Part shown: one piece after another, positions 44,286 to 52,412 of the stretch | Position numbering within the stretch: the stretch's first letter is position 1 | Layout: the number at the start of each line of letters is the position of its first letter | Assembly (NCBI GenBank): GCA_029865945.1 | Contig: JARXAH010000026.1 | Span: forward strand, 1-64,000 | Origin: Bacteriovoracaceae bacterium | GTDB taxonomy: Bacteria; Bdellovibrionota; Bacteriovoracia; Bacteriovoracales; Bacteriovoracaceae | Reading direction: 5' to 3' | DNA: 64,000 nt | Made by a program: the position numbers and the translations under genes | The notes under the pieces: generated by a model | Databases searched by the model: none | Seen by the model: only the letters and a program-made list of their open reading frames with translations | What the model was told of the DNA's origin: nothing

Positions 44286-46155
44286 TTTTCTTTATTTATG
44301 CTTTTTAGCTGCCATACTCATGATGTCGTCCGGGTGTTCCAACATCCGGACGCATTTTTTTAAACCAAGCGAAAAAGATAAGGCAATTAAAGAAGAAAAA
44401 AAAGTTGTTCCCCTAGGGCCTACCCAAAAAAATCTTGGGCAAGATTTTTTTACAGAGGTAAGTGGGATTTCTGGTCTAATTAATATTCGCGCCCAGCAAA
44501 TGGCCTCAGTGGATTTGAACTTTGATGGATTTCCTGATTTAGTCGTCATTCCAAGCAATCAAACAAACCCCAGAATTTTTCTTTTCAAAAGTGATACGAA
44601 GACTTATCACGAATCCCCTTTTTTGCATTTCCCGGAAGGACTTAATATGTCTTACGGATTATTTTACGATTTTGATCATGATGATGTGATCGATTGTGTG
44701 GGCGTGCAATTTTCCCTCAATCGCCAGATGACGAAATTTCCCATACGTTTTTTTCATGGAAAAAAAGTCGAAGGGAAAATACAGTTTATTGAAAATTCTA
44801 AATTTATGAATGGCCTGTCTTACATGCCAAGTGCCTCTGTGATTCCTGTTGATGTAAATCAAGATGGGCGATTAGATTTGTTAGTCGCCAATTGGTTTGA
44901 AGAAAATGCTAATGGATCCATGACAGCAAAACCTGATCTTATTTTGTTAAATACAGAAGGTGGTTTTAGATTGCAAAAAAATTATCTCATAGATCAGTGG
45001 GATGAATTAAAAAATACGAGTCCTTTAGAATACGTGAACGCTACGCCCTCTCTGGGGGCATCTCTTTGTGACCTGAATGGGGACGCAATGATGGATGTAC
45101 TCACGACGGCAGGCCATCATTTCTCCAATAAATATTGGATGCAATTGACTGATCATCGATTTCAAAATGTAGCAGGAAAGTTGGGTGTTGATCATGACGA
45201 TGTGGGTGCCTTTAAAATGACGGGTGGGGGAAATACCTACAGTGGCCTTTGTTATGATTTTAGTGGCGATGGAAAAGAGGATGTGTATTTGGGCGAAATG
45301 GTGGCACCACTAGATACTCAAGAGAGCGATCGATCGGCGATTTTAATCCAAAATAAATATGAGGGATTAAGTAAAATGCTGCGCTACGAACTGCTCGATA
45401 CTCACCTTTTGGGTGTCCATCAAGAGGCCGCAAAGCGAGCGCAGCTAGTGGATTTTAATGCAGATGGAAGAGTAGAGATATTAGTGGATAATAATGGATT
45501 TTTTCCTCACACACGAACGCAGCTTTGGTCATCAAATTTAGGCGATGGTGAGATGGGAATTTTTGAAAATGTGGCGCCAGATCATGGAATTGATATTGCG
45601 AATTCTTTTACTTCCTTGGTGGGAGATTTTAATCACGATGGAAAAATAGATTGGCTGACTTCTCAGAGCGATTTGAGAGGACAAGCTGAAAAAGAGCGCA
45701 TGCTTCTTTTTACTAATCAAATGAATTTAGAAAATTCTTTGCAAATTATTTTTTATGTCGATGGAGGATTGGGAAATCGATCGGCGGTTGGGGCGAAGAT
45801 TACGCTCAAGGTGGAAAATACAGAGAGAGGAACGGTCGCCTTTGAGCGCATTGTTCAGTATTCCTACGGATTTTTGTCGCCACAAAATCCTGAAGGAATT
45901 TGGATGTCCTGGAAGGATAGTCAAAAAAAATCAAAGATTGTGGATTTTAAAATTTCTTGGCCCACAAAAAAACAAACTGGTTCGCATCAAGAAACGAGTT
46001 TGAAGAAGCGAGCATTGGATAAACTCAATGATTTAATCATGAAGAGAAAATTGGGGAGAGGTAAGAAAAGTGAAATCGGTGACAGCTGGACGCCGCTTAA
46101 AATTCGAGTTAATCAAAATTATGAAATTTTTGAAATGACGAATTTGAGGTTATGA
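44254..46155 (+). CDS. FG-GAP/VCBS-repeat lipoprotein with ASPIC/UnbV domain (CRTAC1-like)
   Basis: About 633 residues. The lipobox MSSGC near residue 28 follows a hydrophobic stretch (LYLCFLAAILMM), so the protein should be lipidated. At least seven FG-GAP repeats with Asp-rich calcium loops follow: DLNFDGFPDLVV, DVNQDGRLDLLVANW, DLNGDAMMDVLT, DFSGDGKEDVYLG, DFNADGRVEILV, DFNHDGKIDWLT among them. The C-terminus has an ASPIC/UnbV-type segment (GLGNRSAVGAKITLKV). A beta-propeller surface or binding protein is likely. The start at 44254 overlaps the dehydrogenase by 32 nt and lacks a ribosome site; ATGs at 44321 and 44324 are too late for a signal peptide. Confidence 0.82.
   Translation: MGLDLILSIFNFLYLCFLAAILMMSSGCSNIRTHFFKPSEKDKAIKEEKKVVPLGPTQKNLGQDFFTEVSGISGLINIRAQQMASVDLNFDGFPDLVVIPSNQTNPRIFLFKSDTKTYHESPFLHFPEGLNMSYGLFYDFDHDDVIDCVGVQFSLNRQMTKFPIRFFHGKKVEGKIQFIENSKFMNGLSYMPSASVIPVDVNQDGRLDLLVANWFEENANGSMTAKPDLILLNTEGGFRLQKNYLIDQWDELKNTSPLEYVNATPSLGASLCDLNGDAMMDVLTTAGHHFSNKYWMQLTDHRFQNVAGKLGVDHDDVGAFKMTGGGNTYSGLCYDFSGDGKEDVYLGEMVAPLDTQESDRSAILIQNKYEGLSKMLRYELLDTHLLGVHQEAAKRAQLVDFNADGRVEILVDNNGFFPHTRTQLWSSNLGDGEMGIFENVAPDHGIDIANSFTSLVGDFNHDGKIDWLTSQSDLRGQAEKERMLLFTNQMNLENSLQIIFYVDGGLGNRSAVGAKITLKVENTERGTVAFERIVQYSYGFLSPQNPEGIWMSWKDSQKKSKIVDFKISWPTKKQTGSHQETSLKKRALDKLNDLIMKRKLGRGKKSEIGDSWTPLKIRVNQNYEIFEMTNLRL
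44329..44363 (+). terminator. Strong intrinsic terminator inside the lipoprotein's lipobox codons
   Basis: CGTCCGGGTGT pairs with ACATCCGGACG (11 bp, one G-T wobble) around a TCCA loop, followed by CATTTTTTT. It lies 44 nt after the acyl-CoA dehydrogenase stop and within codons for SSGCSNIRTHFF of the downstream lipoprotein. As a structure it is as good as any terminator in the window. Confidence 0.8.
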
Positions 46156-46273
46156 AGTTTATGAGTAGGTCTGGAAAGCGATATTTTTTTTGAAACTAGT
46201 GTGAGAAAAGTTTTTATAAAGTCGACGCGAATTTCGAAACTAGGGGATGGTGGCACTTCACTTCTGGTCTTAG

Positions 46274-46396
46274 ACCAATTCCGTTTAATTTTCAGGTACT
46301 AGGAGGGCGAGGCTGAAACGACGAGACGTGCTAATGCACGACGCAGCAGTAGAAGTCGATGGCCGACAACGTAGATGAAGATTAAACGGATTTGGT
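46274..46396. repeat. Inverted-repeat element A with structured GC-rich core
   Basis: A 21-nt left arm (46274-46294, beginning ACCAATTCCGTTTAAT) and right arm (46376-46396, ending ATTAAACGGATTTGGT) pair with two mismatches. The 81-nt core is GC-rich in an AT-rich setting. It contains CGTGC-TAAT-GCACG (46327-46340) and the motifs CTAGGAGGGCGAGG near its left end and CGACAACGTAGATG near its right end. The right arm ends next to the stop codon of the minus-strand gene at 46398. It could be a structured RNA, a terminator of unusual form or a small mobile repeat. Confidence 0.7.
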
Positions 46397-46397
46397 A

Positions 46398-47570
46398 TTA
46401 TTCGTCAGAGGCCGCACTTCCAGAAATCCTATCTACTAATGCTGCTTGACAAGCATTTGAATCAATAAGTTTAGCATTAATTCTATTGATTTCTCCATTG
46501 CCTAAATCAGTCCGTGTGGGTCCAAGATTTAGTGCTTGGATAGCTTCAAAGCCATTGGAAATAAAATAATAAAAATCGAGTTTATCTTTTTCACTAAGAG
46601 TTGGAAGTGGTTGTAGAGGCTCGTCATCTCTTGGATATCCAAGTGTGTACAAAAATTTTACGTTGTCACTTTCTTTAGTGCTTTTACCTTCCAGCAACTG
46701 CAACAAACCTGCAACATTCATGCGTTCACTAAGTCCCACATTTCTTGATAGCATCCAATCAGCGATATTTGAAAAATCAACGGCATGCGTAAGTTGCTCT
46801 ATGGGTATTGTGGATGCTAGATTTTGAGAAAAATAAGTGACTAATTCTGGCCATAAATCTAAGTTTTGAATTTCTGATCTTAAGAATAAAACATTTTTAT
46901 TAATTATTTTTTCTCTGAATGTTAAAAAATCTGCGTCGTTTAAGAAAATATTATTCAATTTGCCAATGGGATTTCGATTTATAATTTTTAAATAGTCGAA
47001 AAATTCATTGGCTAATTTCTTTAAAACTTTTTTATTACTAAATAACTTTCTAGTCGGGTCAATATTTGATTCATCAATTAGATTGATCATTTTCGCATTC
47101 AAATCTGAATTGTTACTTATCCTATCGATATTATCAAAAATAGATTTGAATTCATCGACATTATCAATGCCAAAGATGTTTTGCAAAAATTGAACTCGGG
47201 TTTGGGAAACTTGAAGTTGCTGATAAATGTGAAAATTAAAGGCCGTGATCGATGGTTCTAGATCAACAAAAACTACTAGTTTAAAATTTCCATAGCCCGC
47301 TCTTTGCCACACACGAAATGTACCAACACCTAAGAAAATTCCATCTAATTCCTTTAATTCATCTCTGTAGACAAAATCAAAGACTTCATTAGGGAATGAA
47401 AAATCAGCTTGGTAAAAATTAAGATCAACATAACTTGAAAGACAAGCAGCATAAAGTTTCATGTAACCTAATTTGTTTAACATTTCACAATTAATCACGG
47501 CCGAAGAACATAGAGTGTGATAAACGGAAAAAATAAAATAAATTATATAAATAAAAATTTTGTTTTTCAT
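46398..47570 (-). CDS. Exported protein, possibly LIC_10091-like
   Basis: A 390-residue protein with a signal peptide (hydrophobic residues 4-20, cleavage near CSSA). The block DGIFLGVGTFRVWQRAGYGN followed by FKLVVFVDLEPSITAFNFH resembles the conserved core of the LIC_10091 family of Leptospira (pattern GxYLGVGxxQxF..A..R..fivDxxxxN), which has a methyltransferase-like fold of unknown activity. The remainder is helical and acidic. I hold the family link at moderate to low confidence. It is a single gene with its end abutting inverted-repeat element A. Codon use looks ordinary for the window. Confidence 0.6.
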   Translation of the reverse strand: MKNKIFIYIIYFIFSVYHTLCSSAVINCEMLNKLGYMKLYAACLSSYVDLNFYQADFSFPNEVFDFVYRDELKELDGIFLGVGTFRVWQRAGYGNFKLVVFVDLEPSITAFNFHIYQQLQVSQTRVQFLQNIFGIDNVDEFKSIFDNIDRISNNSDLNAKMINLIDESNIDPTRKLFSNKKVLKKLANEFFDYLKIINRNPIGKLNNIFLNDADFLTFREKIINKNVLFLRSEIQNLDLWPELVTYFSQNLASTIPIEQLTHAVDFSNIADWMLSRNVGLSERMNVAGLLQLLEGKSTKESDNVKFLYTLGYPRDDEPLQPLPTLSEKDKLDFYYFISNGFEAIQALNLGPTRTDLGNGEINRINAKLIDSNACQAALVDRISGSAASDE

Positions 47571-47826
47571 TCTCTTAAATTATTCGATCAGACTAGTTTT
47601 ATGAATCCAGGCAGTTTTTTCCATAAATAGGCTGATGCTGAGTTAGTAGCACTTTTGTTAATTTCGGAGCACTACGTTTCGTTTTGTCTGCATCGTGACT
47701 TGAGCAAGCCTAGCTAAATAGATCTGAGATTGGATAGAAATTTCTAATAGCGATACTGCGGAAAAAAATTCCTATTGTGTTTTCTTTGGGTGGGTTTACA
47801 TGTTAAAAAATTTGGAAGAAAAGGAC
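47571..47826. other. Intergenic region with no recognised feature
   Basis: 256 bp between two minus-strand genes. No ORF with a ribosome site, no strong hairpin and no clear promoter boxes were seen. It should contain the promoter of the gene at 46398-47570. Confidence 0.5.
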
Positions 47827-48198
47827 TTAAGTTAAGTCTTCAGATTTTAAGGATTCGGCAAAAAATTTCCCATGATAATTCGTCTCTTGGAAATTATTAA
47901 TCACAAAGCCTTCTTCCACTTCACTTTGTTGGTAATCAATTTCCCCTTCCCAGAAATATTGGGCAATAAAGGGATCCAAGAGGAGGTGAGTGTCGATCCC
48001 CTCACCAGGATAACTTAGGACCACGTCATCGGGGCGGGGCAGAGTGAAGCCTGTCGCATAACGAAAGCCATCACATTCTTTGCCGTTAATAGAAATGCGC
48101 AAATGACAATTCTCAATGGTGTAATCAAATTCTTTCATTAAATGAATTTGTTCCATAGCAGCTTTAGTCAAAGCGATGTTATAATTTTGTTTCATCAT
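47827..48198 (-). CDS. A-type iron-sulfur carrier-like protein lacking the C-terminal CxC
   Basis: A 123-residue HesB/IscA-fold protein (ALTKAAMEQIHLMKEF; LRISINGKECDGFRYATGF; DTHLLLDPFIAQYFWEGEID). Canonical IscA/ErpA proteins hold clusters with one Cys in the middle and a CGC near the end. The middle Cys appears in GKECDGFRY, but the C-terminal block reads NNFQETNYHGKFF, with no cysteines. It probably cannot bind a cluster in the usual way and may have another role. It is divergent from the M61 peptidase gene. Confidence 0.75.
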   Translation of the reverse strand: MMKQNYNIALTKAAMEQIHLMKEFDYTIENCHLRISINGKECDGFRYATGFTLPRPDDVVLSYPGEGIDTHLLLDPFIAQYFWEGEIDYQQSEVEEGFVINNFQETNYHGKFFAESLKSEDLT

Positions 48199-48228
48199 CC
48201 CGACATTAACACATTTTTAGGATCTTTT

Positions 48229-49974
48229 ATGTCAAATTCTATTCACTATAAAATTTCTATCGAACAACCTCAAACTCACTTCGTTCAAGTCAGGGTGGAG
48301 TTGGATTTAGGAGAAAAAAATACCCAAACCAAGTGGCAAATCTTTATGCCTTCTTGGTCTCCTGGCTCTTATCTCATGCGAGAATACGCCCGGTATGTTC
48401 GCTCTCTGAAAGCATTTGGCCCAGCAGGAGAGCGACTCCATTTACACCAAATCGATAAAGGCACCTGGGAAATTGATACGCAAAAATCTCTCTCCTCAAT
48501 GTCTCTTGAGTACGAAGTGTATTGTCATGAACTCACGGTACGCACGAGCTGGGTGGATGAAACCCACGCCTTTTTACAAGGACCAACTTACCTCATGGGC
48601 GTCGTGGGTTGGAAAACGTTTCAAGAACCAAACGGCTTCATTTCTTTTCGCTTTAGTCAACTGTGGTCCAAGATTTCAACTGCGCTCACACCTTCCAAGA
48701 AAGAAATTGATGGATGGGAATTTAACTACGAGTTTACTTCTTACGATGAATTGCTCGACTGCCCAGTGGAAATAGGGTGCCATGAAACCGATGGTTTTTT
48801 AGTCAAAGGCAAACCTCATCACTTGGCCTCTTATGGAACGATTTATCCTCACACAAATAGTTTCAAAAATGATATTCAAAAAATTATTGAAACGATTGTA
48901 GATTTTATGGGTGGTGAAATGCCTTATAAACACTATCACTTTATTAATCATTTTTTGCCGGGAGTTTATGGGGGGCTCGAGCACGCCAATTCCACAGTGC
49001 TACAATTTGATGGAAGAAAGCTTGGGGATCGCAAAGAGTATGTTGCTTGGCTTGGCCTGGTCTCCCACGAATATTTTCATTTATGGAACGTTAAGCGAAT
49101 TCGCCCTCTCGAGCTTGGCCCATTTAATTACCAAAGCGAAAATTATACCAGCATGCTTTGGCTCGCCGAAGGGCTAACCGCCTTTATGGATAATTATTTT
49201 TTGCTCTTAAGTGGATTAATTTCTAGCGAAGAATATTTAGAATTAATTAAAAAATCTTTAAATAATTATTTTAAAACTCATGGCCGTAAATTTGAATCAC
49301 TAGAGGGCAGCTCATTTAACGCTTGGGTGAAGCTCTACCGGCCACACGAAAATTCTCACAACATGACCATTAGTTATTATTTGAAAGGAGAATTTTTATT
49401 TTTGTGGTTGGCCGCAGAATTATTAGAATTCAAATCCAGCATTAAAGAATTTGTCCATGGACTATGGTTGCACTACCAGAGAAATCCGATGCGAGGTATC
49501 ACGAAAGAAGAAGTGGGGGAGATTGTAGAAAATTTAAGTGATAAAGAACTCAAAGATCAATTCCTCTATTTTGTTGAAGGTACGGAAGATTTTGCTTATG
49601 AGAAGGTATGGAGCACGCTTGGAATTTCAAAAATAACGGAAGATTTGAATTCAAGAAATCAATATCAGTTTGGTTTCGAAACGGAAACGAGAGGCGAAAA
49701 TATTTTTGTAAGAACGGTCATGATGGACGGGGCGGCCTATCAGCAAGGTTTGAACGCGGGTGATGAAATTATTGCCTTTCATGGTGTGCGATTAAGTAAA
49801 AATGATATTTCCTTACTTAAAGAAAATTTATTAGAAAATCAGGCCTATAACTTTTTAATAAGTAGAAATGGAAAAATTTTAAATTTAAATCTCTACCCTA
49901 AAGCAGCAACGCCTGCGATTAAGGATTTTAAGATCCAAGATTTAGAAAAGTGGAATAAGTTTAAATCTCTATAA
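48229..49974 (+). CDS. M61-family metallopeptidase with PDZ domain (glycyl aminopeptidase-like)
   Basis: A 581-residue zinc peptidase. The N-terminal beta domain has MPSWSPGSYLMREYARYV, typical of M61. The zinc site HEYFHLWNVKRIRP (HExxH, about residue 281) is followed by LWLAEGLTAFMDNY with the third ligand Glu. A C-terminal PDZ domain (AAYQQGLNAGDEIIAFHGVRL, about 505-560) completes the family layout. No signal peptide is seen, so it may be cytoplasmic. I use the ATG at 48229 with AGGA 7 nt upstream; the frame extends back to 48142 but would overlap the divergent gene. Confidence 0.92.
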   Translation: MSNSIHYKISIEQPQTHFVQVRVELDLGEKNTQTKWQIFMPSWSPGSYLMREYARYVRSLKAFGPAGERLHLHQIDKGTWEIDTQKSLSSMSLEYEVYCHELTVRTSWVDETHAFLQGPTYLMGVVGWKTFQEPNGFISFRFSQLWSKISTALTPSKKEIDGWEFNYEFTSYDELLDCPVEIGCHETDGFLVKGKPHHLASYGTIYPHTNSFKNDIQKIIETIVDFMGGEMPYKHYHFINHFLPGVYGGLEHANSTVLQFDGRKLGDRKEYVAWLGLVSHEYFHLWNVKRIRPLELGPFNYQSENYTSMLWLAEGLTAFMDNYFLLLSGLISSEEYLELIKKSLNNYFKTHGRKFESLEGSSFNAWVKLYRPHENSHNMTISYYLKGEFLFLWLAAELLEFKSSIKEFVHGLWLHYQRNPMRGITKEEVGEIVENLSDKELKDQFLYFVEGTEDFAYEKVWSTLGISKITEDLNSRNQYQFGFETETRGENIFVRTVMMDGAAYQQGLNAGDEIIAFHGVRLSKNDISLLKENLLENQAYNFLISRNGKILNLNLYPKAATPAIKDFKIQDLEKWNKFKSL

Positions 49975-50071
49975 GTTCTATAAGTAAAGATGCAAGAATC
50001 AAAATTTCATAGTCAGAACTCCCGTATGTCTGCTATAAATTTCATCAGGAAAATCGTCGGAGATTAAACTT

Positions 50072-50509
50072 ATGATTAGTATGAATCGCAAATTGGTCTT
50101 TTTAGCATCTCTCTTTTTCCTTCAAGTAGAACTTCAGAGTTCTGCTTTTGCCTTCCAGTACGATTGTTTCAGTTTTGATGACAATGAACCCTCACGAATT
50201 GAAAAATTTGTCTTAAAAATAGCAAATAAAAATTTAGTTAAAATCACCATGGCAGGCCATAAGTTTGAAGAAACTTACAACGTCTTTTCCTACGCAAATC
50301 GCGCACCTGCTGATACGAGGCCTGAAGTGGAATTTTTCCTTAAAAGTGCAAAAAATAATTATGCCGACGGCAAGCCTAGTCCTTTTATTGCGGATAAAGA
50401 TTTGCTCACTGGGGGGTATACTCTTCGCAATGGAAAGAAGGGTGGCTTTATGAAAATTATGGGCACTGGACTTCGCTTTGCTAAATATATTTGCTATTTG
50501 CAGAAGTAA
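50072..50509 (+). CDS. Small exported protein of unknown function
   Basis: A 145-residue protein with a signal peptide (LVFLASLFFLQVELQSSAFA; cleavage after AFA). The mature part has a beta-rich look, two cysteines (YDCFSF and YICYLQ) that could form a disulfide linking the ends, and no recognised domain. The 3' end overlaps the convergent decarboxylase gene by 29 nt. A ribosome site is weak (GGAG at 11 nt). Periplasmic or secreted; role unknown. Confidence 0.6.
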   Translation: MISMNRKLVFLASLFFLQVELQSSAFAFQYDCFSFDDNEPSRIEKFVLKIANKNLVKITMAGHKFEETYNVFSYANRAPADTRPEVEFFLKSAKNNYADGKPSPFIADKDLLTGGYTLRNGKKGGFMKIMGTGLRFAKYICYLQK

Positions 50510-51905
50510 GTATTTCCTTTAAAAGATCGTTGATGATGTTTGCATCTTGTTTTTCGTGAGCAGTAATTAATCTAAAAAAAGTAACTCCCTCTCTCGTGGC
50601 CATGTTGATCATAAATTTTCCTGAGGCCATCAGCGATTGACGAAGTTGTTGATAAAATTTGAGAGTTTCCTCGGGTTTGCAATACTCTTCGATGTTTCTT
50701 AGAGAAAAGCACACGTTTAAAAAACAAGGATCCCACAGTAACTCAAATTCCTCACGCTGCTTAATGATATTTGCGGCCGTGCGCGCATTGTGAAAAAGTA
50801 AATCTACTAATTTTTCCATTCCTTGATCACCCAGCGAACGCCAAGCGAGCCAAACCTTGACGGCATCATTGTGTCTTCCACATTGAAGGGAGGACGGCCC
50901 CAAATCCCAAGCTCCGGCCTCAGATTCATGAAAAATATAATCGGACCCGCCACCTCTTCCAGCGTGAGAATGTCTCAAGGCATGCTGATGTGGGGTCAGA
51001 AAAAAAGAACTCACTAGCCCCGTGCCCAACATCTTGTGGGTATCCCAACTCATGCTATCGGCCAGGTGAATTCCTTTCATTAAAGGGCGATACTTTTTAG
51101 ATAACAAAACTGATCCGCCCCAAGCGCCATCCACGTGGAACCAACACTTTTCTTGCTTGGCAATAGCGGCCATTTCTTCGATGGGATCAAATTCTCCCAG
51201 TACCGTAGTTCCTGCGGTGGCCGCGATAAAAAAAGGAGTTTCGCCTCGCTTGCGACTTTTTTGTATTTGATCTTTTAAATCTTGGGTTAACAATTTTCCA
51301 TTTTGATCTGTTTCAACATTGATAAGATTTTTTAGTCCAAGTCCCAGGAGATTAAAGGCCTTCTCAAAAGAGTAATGGGATTCTTTACTAACAAAAGCAG
51401 TCAGAGTTAGTGTGTTATTTTTGCTTGGCCCATTTTCTTTGATCTCGGGAAATAATTTATTTCTCGCCATTAAAAGACCCACTAAATTTCCATTAGAGCC
51501 ACCCGTGACCATAATCCCATCAAAAGAATCTTCCCATCCGATAAACCGGCAAAGATGCCGAATCAATTCTCTTTCAATAATGGTGGCAACGGGCGACGCT
51601 TCATAAGTGGCCATCGTCGAATTGGTTAAACTTGCCAACATGTCCCCACTCATAGACCAGGGATTGAGACCAGAAAAAAGTTGATTCATGAAATGGGGAT
51701 GAAGCGTGTTGAGAGATGAGTTTAACACTAATTTAAAATCTTCAAGTGTCGCCAAGTCATCTTGGCCACTTTCTTTTAGGGAGTAAGAAAAATATTTCCT
51801 TAACTCTTTGGGATCTAAAGATTTTCCAATGCCCTTCGAATCTAAATTTTTTAAGTAACCTTCAATGATCGGATTGATTAATTGAAAAACTTTATCATGG
51901 TTCAT
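50481..51905 (-). CDS. PLP-dependent group II decarboxylase, likely cysteine sulfinate decarboxylase
   Basis: A 474-residue PLP enzyme of the glutamate/aromatic/cysteine-sulfinate decarboxylase family. HPHFMNQLFSGLNPWSMSG and TYEASPVATIIE match the animal GAD/CSAD-type pattern; the cofactor Lys is in SWDTHKMLGTGL (about residue 290), FHVDGAWGGSVLLS supplies the cofactor-binding Asp, and LQCGRHNDAVKVWLAWRSLG is typical of this branch. The gene next to it encodes cysteine dioxygenase, which makes cysteine sulfinate, so decarboxylation to hypotaurine is the most likely role. Aspartate or glutamate as substrate cannot be excluded by eye. Confidence 0.85.
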   Translation of the reverse strand: MNHDKVFQLINPIIEGYLKNLDSKGIGKSLDPKELRKYFSYSLKESGQDDLATLEDFKLVLNSSLNTLHPHFMNQLFSGLNPWSMSGDMLASLTNSTMATYEASPVATIIERELIRHLCRFIGWEDSFDGIMVTGGSNGNLVGLLMARNKLFPEIKENGPSKNNTLTLTAFVSKESHYSFEKAFNLLGLGLKNLINVETDQNGKLLTQDLKDQIQKSRKRGETPFFIAATAGTTVLGEFDPIEEMAAIAKQEKCWFHVDGAWGGSVLLSKKYRPLMKGIHLADSMSWDTHKMLGTGLVSSFFLTPHQHALRHSHAGRGGGSDYIFHESEAGAWDLGPSSLQCGRHNDAVKVWLAWRSLGDQGMEKLVDLLFHNARTAANIIKQREEFELLWDPCFLNVCFSLRNIEEYCKPEETLKFYQQLRQSLMASGKFMINMATREGVTFFRLITAHEKQDANIINDLLKEILTSANSKYI

Positions 51906-51920
51906 CGGTCACTCTCGCTT

Positions 51921-52409
51921 TTAAACTTCTACGTTTTCCCAACTATTTTTTTCGGGAAGATAAGTCTGAATAAATTTAAGAGGTTTACAATAAAGATGTA
52001 AAGAAATGGAGGGCGATAGCGCTAATAATTTATGAAAATGTTTGGAATCTTCAACTTGAGTGAGATTCGACTTATTGACGATACTTTCTTTTTTTAATGT
52101 TGTGGTAAAGGGAAAGTATAAAGATTCAAGAATCTCGCCCTTAAGAATTTTCATGAATCCATCAGATCCTCCGTGGCCATGAATGGGAGTAGATGAATTT
52201 TTTCCCCATATGATCAAAATTAATTGGAATTCCTTAGATTCCATTAAAACTTGGCGAATGCGTTGCTCTTCTGCTGGAAATTCGAGATTACTTATACACT
52301 CAAGCGGCAGGTTGCAAAGGATATTTTCGATATCAACCACATCCGCGGCGTAGAGACTCTGTAATCGATCAATCAGATCGTCAGGAAAGATAAAATGGTT
52401 GGTGGCCAT
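51921..52409 (-). CDS. cdo: Cysteine dioxygenase
   Basis: A 162-residue cupin that oxidises cysteine to cysteine sulfinate with Fe(II) and O2. The iron ligands are in IHGHGGSDGFMKILKGEILE (two His near residues 71-73) and in the third-ligand region SKHFHKLLAL; SLHLYCKPL holds the conserved Ser-His-Tyr of CDO. The Cys that forms the thioether cross-link in mammals is Gly here, as in other bacterial CDOs. It is in an operon with the decarboxylase and an ATP-grasp enzyme. Confidence 0.92.
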   Translation of the reverse strand: MATNHFIFPDDLIDRLQSLYAADVVDIENILCNLPLECISNLEFPAEEQRIRQVLMESKEFQLILIIWGKNSSTPIHGHGGSDGFMKILKGEILESLYFPFTTTLKKESIVNKSNLTQVEDSKHFHKLLALSPSISLHLYCKPLKFIQTYLPEKNSWENVEV

Positions 52410-52412
52410 AGG

